From NCBI GenBank assembly GCA_043812795.1, contig JBDRLU010000046.1, forward strand, positions 1 through 18,369: DNA of 18,369 nt. Reading direction: 5' to 3'. The notes under the pieces are model-generated. The model was not told the origin of the DNA and made no database searches. It saw only the letters and a program-made list of their open reading frames with translations. Source of the stretch: JBDRLU01 sp043812795 (lineage in GTDB: Bacteria; Chloroflexota; Dehalococcoidia; Dehalococcoidales; UBA2162). The translations under genes and the position numbers were made by a program. Position 1 is the first letter of the stretch; each line of letters starts with the position of its first letter. This document shows, one piece after another, positions 13,761 to 18,369 of this stretch.

Positions 13761-16730
13761 ATGAGCAGTGAAGATAAGAAAACGCAGAAGATAATTTTAC
13801 CGCTCCAGGGGATGACCTGCGCTTCCTGCGCCGCCACTATCGAGAAAGCCCTGTCCCAACTGCCGGGGGTTACGCGGGCCAACGTTAACCTGGCCAGTGA
13901 AAAGGCAGCGGTGGAATACCAAGCGGGTAAAGTGGTAGTCAGTACCCTAGTAAAGACGGTGTCAGACGCCGGTTATGGCGTGGTCCTGGAAAAGAAGACT
14001 TTTGGCGTTCGCGGCATGACCTGCGCTTCGTGTGTCTCCCACGTCGAGAAAGCCCTGCTCGAAGTCAAGGGAGTTGTCAATGCCTTCGTGAACCTGGCTA
14101 CCGAAAAAGCTACTGTCGAATACCTGGCTGGTGAGACCTCAATGGCCGATTTCAGGAAAGCCGTGGAGGACGCCGGGTATCATGTTGTCGAAGATGAGGC
14201 AGCAAAAAAGAAGATTACCTTCGCCGTTACCGGCATGACCTGCGCCTCCTGCGTCTCCCATGTAGAGAAAGCCTTGCGTGAAGTTAGCGGCGTCATCTCG
14301 GCCAACGTGAATCTGGCCACGGAAAAGGCGACCGTGGAATACGATTCTACCAAGACCGGAATGGCTGATTTCAAGAAGGCGGTAGTGGATGCCGGCTACG
14401 GCATCGGAGCCGAGGTCAGTGAAGAAAGCGCAACGCAGTCCGATGTCATCGCCGAAAGCAGTCGCCGTGAAATTAGGACCCTGAGAACCAAGCTGACCTT
14501 CGCCGGTATTATCGGTATCTACATGCTCCTGGTGGCCCTGTCCGAGTTCACCGGCGGGTGGCTACCCACCATCTTCAGTAACAAGTACCTCCTCTGGGTT
14601 TTAGCCACGCCGGTACAGTTCTGGGCCGGCTGGCAGTTCTACCACGGTGCCTGGGGCGCTTTAAAGCATAAGACGGCCAACATGAACACCTTAATCGCCG
14701 TAGGCACTTCGGCGGCTTATTTTTACAGCGTGGCGGCTATTCTTTTCCCCGCTTTCTTCGCCGCCGGCGGCCGCGGTACCCAGGTCTATTTCGATACGGC
14801 CAGCATCATCATTGCCCTTATCCTGATGGGCCGCCTGCTGGAGGCCAGGGCGAAAGGACAGACCTCCGACGCTATCAAGAAGCTCATCGGAATGCGGGCC
14901 AAGACAGCCCGGGTAGTGCGTGAAGATAAAGAACTGGATATCCCGGTGGAAACGGTGGCCGTCGGCGATATTATTATCGTCCGCCCGGGAGAAAAAGTAC
15001 CGGTGGACGGCACCATCACAGAGGGACACTCCAGTCTTGACGAGTCGATGGTCACCGGAGAAAGCCTACCCGTGGAAAAGGGTAGCGGCGACCAGGTCAT
15101 CGGCGCCACCATTAACAAGACAGGCAGCTTCCGCTTCGAAGCAACCAAGGTAGGCAAGGACACCGTATTGGCCCAGATTATCAAATTGGTCGAGGAAGCC
15201 CAGGGTAGCAAGGCCCCTATCCAGAGACTCGCCGATGTTATTTCCTCATATTTTGTTCCGGCGGTTATCGGCATTGCCACCATCACCTTTATCGTATGGC
15301 TGTTTGTTGGCCCGGCGCCAGCGCTCACTTACGCTCTGCTCAACTTTGTCGCCGTGCTGATTATCGCCTGCCCCTGTGCCCTGGGACTGGCCACACCGAC
15401 GGCAATTATGGTAGGCACGGGTAAAGGGGCAGAGAACGGCGTGCTCATACGGAGCGGTGAGGCCCTGGAGACGGCCCATAAAATACAGGCTATTATTCTG
15501 GACAAGACCGGCACGCTGACCCAGGGTAAGCCGGTAGTTACCGAAATTATCGCCGGCACCGGTTTCAAGGAAGAAGAGTTACTTCAGGTGGCGGCATCGG
15601 CGGAACGAGGTTCCGAACACCCCCTGGGAGAAGCTATCGTCAGTGCCGCCCGGGAAAGAAACCTAGACTTACCGGAGGCCGCTGAATTTAACGCCATCCC
15701 CGGCCATGGTATCGAGGCCAAAATAGATGGACGAAAGGTCTTGCTGGGCAACCTGAAATTGATGCAAGGCCGCAAATTATCCCTCGATGGACTGGAGACA
15801 AAGGCTGACCAGCTTTCACGGGAAGGCAAGACACCGATGTTTCTTGGCATTAACGACCGCACTGCCGGTATCATCGCCGTGGCTGATACCCTGAAACCGA
15901 ACTCCAAGGCAGCAGTCAAAGAGTTGCGCAACCTCGGGTTAGAAGTGATCATGCTTACCGGCGATAACAAACGGACCGCCGAGGCAATTGCCCGGGAGGT
16001 CGGTATCGACCGGGTGCTGGCCGAAGTCCTGCCGGAAAATAAGGCCCGCGAGGTAAAGAAGCTTCAGGATGAAGACAAAGTAGTCGCCATGGTCGGTGAC
16101 GGCATCAATGATGCTCCAGCACTGGCCCAGGCCGATGTCGGCATTGCCATCGGCACCGGTACGGATGTGGCCATCGAAGCCGCTGATATAACCTTGATGA
16201 GCGGCGACCTGAGCGGTGTTGTCACCGCCATTGCCCTGAGTAAGCGTACGCTGCGCACCATCAAACAGAACCTGTTCTGGGCGTTTGCCTATAACGTAGC
16301 GTTGATACCGATAGCCGCTGGAGTATTATATTTTGTTTTCGGACGGAATGGGACTCCGCCCGACCTGCGTTTCTTCTTCGGCGATTACGGCTTCCTTAAC
16401 CCGATACTGGCCGCTCTGGCGATGGCCACCAGCTCGGTGACGGTGGTATCGAACTCACTGCGCCTCAGAGGTTTCCGTCCGCCCAGACTTACCGAGACTA
16501 ATCAGCAAATCAAAAATACAATAATTAACAAAGGAGAAGATAAAATGGCAAAAGACCCTGTTTGTGGCATGGACTGCGATGAAAAGACCGCCCCAGCCAA
16601 GTCTGAATACAAAGGTAAGACCTATTACTTCTGCGCCCCCGGTTGCAAAAAAGCCTTCGATGCCAACCCGGAGAAGTACCTCGGCAGACAGGGGCACGAA
16701 ATGTCAGGGCATAGTGGCCATAAGATGTAG
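13761..16730 (+). CDS. copA: Cu(I)-exporting P1B-type ATPase CopA with C-terminal YHS domain
   Basis: Exports Cu(I) from the cytoplasm using ATP. 989 residues, long for CopA (about 750-850). Three heavy-metal domains carry GMTCASC at 18-24, 85-91 and 158-164. The ATPase core has TGES (432-435), the metal-binding CPC (537-539), DKTGT with the phosphorylated D581, HP (620-621) and GDGIND (779-784). YN (844-845) and MATSS (888-892) are the Cu(I) signatures of the last two membrane helices. After a polar linker (about 905-928), residues 929-989 form a YHS domain (DPVCGMDCD, FCAPGCKKAFDANPEKYL) with the tail HEMSGHSGHKM, rich in possible copper ligands. An internal ribosome site precedes M929. The ATG at 13761 follows AAAGGAGG by 10 nt. 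Regulation by CsoR is expected from the upstream sites. Confidence 0.96.
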   Translation: MSSEDKKTQKIILPLQGMTCASCAATIEKALSQLPGVTRANVNLASEKAAVEYQAGKVVVSTLVKTVSDAGYGVVLEKKTFGVRGMTCASCVSHVEKALLEVKGVVNAFVNLATEKATVEYLAGETSMADFRKAVEDAGYHVVEDEAAKKKITFAVTGMTCASCVSHVEKALREVSGVISANVNLATEKATVEYDSTKTGMADFKKAVVDAGYGIGAEVSEESATQSDVIAESSRREIRTLRTKLTFAGIIGIYMLLVALSEFTGGWLPTIFSNKYLLWVLATPVQFWAGWQFYHGAWGALKHKTANMNTLIAVGTSAAYFYSVAAILFPAFFAAGGRGTQVYFDTASIIIALILMGRLLEARAKGQTSDAIKKLIGMRAKTARVVREDKELDIPVETVAVGDIIIVRPGEKVPVDGTITEGHSSLDESMVTGESLPVEKGSGDQVIGATINKTGSFRFEATKVGKDTVLAQIIKLVEEAQGSKAPIQRLADVISSYFVPAVIGIATITFIVWLFVGPAPALTYALLNFVAVLIIACPCALGLATPTAIMVGTGKGAENGVLIRSGEALETAHKIQAIILDKTGTLTQGKPVVTEIIAGTGFKEEELLQVAASAERGSEHPLGEAIVSAARERNLDLPEAAEFNAIPGHGIEAKIDGRKVLLGNLKLMQGRKLSLDGLETKADQLSREGKTPMFLGINDRTAGIIAVADTLKPNSKAAVKELRNLGLEVIMLTGDNKRTAEAIAREVGIDRVLAEVLPENKAREVKKLQDEDKVVAMVGDGINDAPALAQADVGIAIGTGTDVAIEAADITLMSGDLSGVVTAIALSKRTLRTIKQNLFWAFAYNVALIPIAAGVLYFVFGRNGTPPDLRFFFGDYGFLNPILAALAMATSSVTVVSNSLRLRGFRPPRLTETNQQIKNTIINKGEDKMAKDPVCGMDCDEKTAPAKSEYKGKTYYFCAPGCKKAFDANPEKYLGRQGHEMSGHSGHKM
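16531..16547 (+). promoter_or_regulatory. Internal ribosome-binding site and start for a YHS protein
   Basis: AAGGAGA (16531-16537), 7 nt, then ATG at 16545-16547, in frame with copA (codon 929). Initiation here would give a free 61-residue YHS metal-binding protein, MAKDPVCGMDCDEK... to the common stop at 16730. The site is exactly at the domain boundary, as expected of a former separate gene whose upstream stop codon was lost. Confidence 0.6.
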
Positions 16731-16745
16731 GTCGCAGTCGGATTA

Positions 16746-16774
16746 AAGGGGAGCAAGAAATGCTCCCCTTAATT
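16746..16774 (+). terminator. copA terminator hairpin
   Basis: AAGGGGAGCA (16746-16755), loop AGAAA, complement TGCTCCCCTT (16761-16770), then AATTCT. The stem is strong and the U tract poor. Confidence 0.72.
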
Positions 16775-16791
16775 CTAACGCCTTATGTAGA

Positions 16792-16852
16792 GTGACAAAA
16801 TCCATCGGGCATAATACTATTTGCCGCCGCCCGCAAGGCGGTATGCTAAAAT
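16792..16852 (+). promoter_or_regulatory. Possible folP promoter region
   Basis: Two weak candidates: GTGACA (16792-16797), 17 bp, TACTAT (16815-16820); or an extended -10, TGCTAAAAT (16844-16852), without a good -35. A small GC-rich inverted repeat, CCGCC (16827-16831)/GGCGG (16837-16841), lies between them. Confidence 0.35.
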
Positions 16853-16884
16853 AATAGCTAATTATCAATCATAGGAGAGTTCCG

Positions 16885-17772
16885 ATGAGTCATCCGGCTA
16901 TTACGAAGTGTGGCAATATGGAATTTCACTGGGGAGAGCGGACCTACGTGATGGGAATCCTCAATCTATCGCCCGACTCTTTTTCCGGCGATGGCATCGC
17001 CGACCCGCCGGCGGCTATTGTCCAGGCACAACGCATGGTAGCTGAAGGTGCGGATGTCATTGACATCGGCGGTGAGACCACTCGCCCCGGTTCGGCTCCG
17101 ATATCGGCGGACGAGGAAATCGAACGTATCGTCCCGGTTATCCGAAAGTTGGCCTCAATAATATCGGTACCGATAAGCGTCGATACCTCGAAATATGAGG
17201 TGGCCTATCAGGCGGTCGAAGCCGGTGCGGTAATGCTCAACGACCAGTGGGGATTAAGGCGAGACAGCCGCCTGGCCGAATTAGCCGCCGCCCGGGGCTT
17301 ACCCCTCATCTTAATGAGCAACCAGCGCGAGAAGGGTGGCTATGATGCCCGATACAAGGCGGACACCTCTAATTATAACAATGTGATGCCTGAAATGACC
17401 CAGTACCTCCGTGAAAGTATCGACCTGGCCTTGAAGATGAAAGTGCCCGAGGATAATCTTATCATTGACCCGGGCATCGGCTTCGGCAAGAACTGGGAAC
17501 AGAACCTGGAAATCATCCAGCGCCTGAGTGAATTAAAGAGCCTGGGACGGCCTATTCTCATCGGTACGTCACGGAAGTCGTTCATCGGCCGCGTGCTCGA
17601 CCTCCCGGCTGAGCAACGGGTCGAGGGCACGGCAGCAACAATTGCCATCGCCATCGCCCACGGTGCTGACATGGTCAGGGTACATGACGTGCTGCCGATG
17701 GTCAAGGTCTGCCGGATGAGTGATGCCATCGTGCGCCGCTCTTATGGCGAGGCTATCAGTAAGGTAATCTAG
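16885..17772 (+). CDS. folP: Dihydropteroate synthase
   Basis: Condenses p-aminobenzoate with dihydropterin pyrophosphate in folate synthesis; the sulfonamide target. 295 residues, a complete TIM barrel. Motifs in order: GILNLSPDSFSGDG (24-37), DIGGETTRPGS (60-70), ISVDT (97-101), DPGIGFGKN (195-203), GTSRKSFIGR (227-236) and VRVHDV (264-269), so the residues that hold the pterin (D100, N119, D195, K231, R265) are present. Two usual signatures are altered: INDVSG reads LNDQWG (118-123) and the MHM loop reads MSNQ (144-147). The ATG follows AGGAGAG by 5 nt. Other folate genes are not adjacent. Confidence 0.93.
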   Translation: MSHPAITKCGNMEFHWGERTYVMGILNLSPDSFSGDGIADPPAAIVQAQRMVAEGADVIDIGGETTRPGSAPISADEEIERIVPVIRKLASIISVPISVDTSKYEVAYQAVEAGAVMLNDQWGLRRDSRLAELAAARGLPLILMSNQREKGGYDARYKADTSNYNNVMPEMTQYLRESIDLALKMKVPEDNLIIDPGIGFGKNWEQNLEIIQRLSELKSLGRPILIGTSRKSFIGRVLDLPAEQRVEGTAATIAIAIAHGADMVRVHDVLPMVKVCRMSDAIVRRSYGEAISKVI

Positions 17773-17802
17773 CAACAAATAACATTCATTTTGCATTTAG
17801 TA

Positions 17803-17811
17803 TGTTATAAT
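17803..17811 (+). promoter_or_regulatory. Extended -10 promoter of the response regulator gene
   Basis: TGTTATAAT: TGn followed by a perfect TATAAT (17806-17811). No good -35 is visible. The start would be near 17818, leaving a leader of about 27 nt to the ATG at 17845. Confidence 0.5.
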
Positions 17812-17844
17812 GTCGCTATCTTGAATCAATATGTCGGCAAGAAG

Positions 17845-18369
17845 ATGAAGATTCTCGTCATTGAGGACAACCTCGAAATCGTCGAGGCGTTACGTTATAC
17901 TCTTGAGCTAAGATGGCCCGAGGCTACTGTGGTCTCGACCACAATGGGGGAAGCCGGCGTCGAGCTGGCTCGTAACGAACGGCCGGACATCGTTTTCCTG
18001 GACCTTGGCTTACCGGATATTACCGGATTTGAAGTTTTGCATAAGATAAGGTCTTTTTCCGATGTACCCGTCGTTGTGCTGACGGTGAGGGGCGATGAAA
18101 TTGACAAAATACAGGGATTCGAAATGGGCGCCGACGACTATATCGTGAAACCATTCTCCCCCGGCGAGCTGCTGGCTCGAGTCGGAGCTCTGCTCCGGCG
18201 CCGTGGCATACTCATGGAAAAGACTCATGTTGACGGTGAGCTATTCATCAAGGGAAAATTGAGTATGGATTTTGTCAGCAACGAAATTCGTGTTGGTGAT
18301 AACCAGTTAAAACTCAGCCCGACCGAAATTGAGATTTTACAGGTGCTGGTGGACAATGAGAATAAAGTG
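17845..18369 (+). CDS. OmpR/PhoB-type response regulator, 3' end cut by window
   Basis: 175 codons are visible, open to the window edge. The receiver domain (1-120) has the acidic pair E7/D8, phosphoacceptor D53 (IVFLDLGLPD), T80 and K102 (VKPFSPGELLARV). From about 130 a winged-helix DNA-binding domain begins; LSPTEIEILQVL (158-169) is its typical helix, and the recognition helix is lost beyond the edge. Start choice: ATG 17845 has only GGCAAGAAG before it; an in-frame TTG at 17821 would add eight residues but lies 3 nt from the predicted transcription start. A partner sensor kinase would be expected downstream. The signal and targets cannot be told. Confidence 0.92.
   Translation, partial: MKILVIEDNLEIVEALRYTLELRWPEATVVSTTMGEAGVELARNERPDIVFLDLGLPDITGFEVLHKIRSFSDVPVVVLTVRGDEIDKIQGFEMGADDYIVKPFSPGELLARVGALLRRRGILMEKTHVDGELFIKGKLSMDFVSNEIRVGDNQLKLSPTEIEILQVLVDNENKV

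Overview
The window reads as a chromosomal segment of a mid-GC bacterium with an anaerobe-like gene set. It carries a biotin-dependent Na+-translocating decarboxylase module, a homologue of the alpha subunit of ADP-forming acyl-CoA synthetases, and ClpC, Der, PlsY and GpsA of bacterial type. A member of Chloroflexota (Dehalococcoidia-like) is my best guess from overall protein character. That is inference: no 16S rRNA is present to test it. Most of the window is ordinary housekeeping. The region 12.8-16.8 kb is an accessory copper-handling cassette with signs of rearrangement.

Layout, left to right. A solitary 5S rRNA gene (286-408) has no 23S sequence in the 285 bases before it. clpC (622-3105) follows, behind a near-consensus promoter. 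Next is a short plus-strand operon for a sodium-pumping decarboxylase: biotin carrier (3210-3431), a 45-residue gamma-type membrane subunit (3545-3682) and the beta channel subunit (3695-4840). It ends in a strong bidirectional terminator. A minus-strand operon runs from 7435 back to 4899: acyl-CoA synthetase alpha-like protein, histidine phosphatase, DUF123/GIY-YIG protein. A divergent control region (about 7470-7560) with a perfect 12-bp inverted repeat separates it from the plus-strand operon argF-der-plsY-gpsA (7576-11631), which joins arginine synthesis, ribosome assembly and the first steps of phospholipid synthesis. dnaJ (12746-11676, minus) is convergent with gpsA.

From 12.78 to 13.26 kb lies an AT-rich stretch with a 13-bp tandem repeat and a truncated P-type ATPase N-terminus. 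The cassette csoR (minus, 13539-13261) and copA (plus, 13761-16730) follows. These two genes are divergent from a compact region in which each promoter has a GC-rich pseudo-palindrome at its start point, the expected layout for CsoR repression relieved by Cu(I). CopA has three heavy-metal-binding domains and, unusually, a YHS domain with a His/Met-rich tail fused at its C-terminus. A good internal ribosome-binding site and ATG sit exactly at the junction, so the YHS protein could also be made separately.

The window closes with folP (16885-17772) and the first 175 codons of an OmpR-type response regulator cut by the right edge. No CRISPR array, tRNA or complete insertion sequence was seen. I found no convincing wholly novel system. 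The copper cassette with its CopA-YHS junction and flanking ATPase remnant is the most interesting part, followed by the palindrome-overlapped promoter after clpC.
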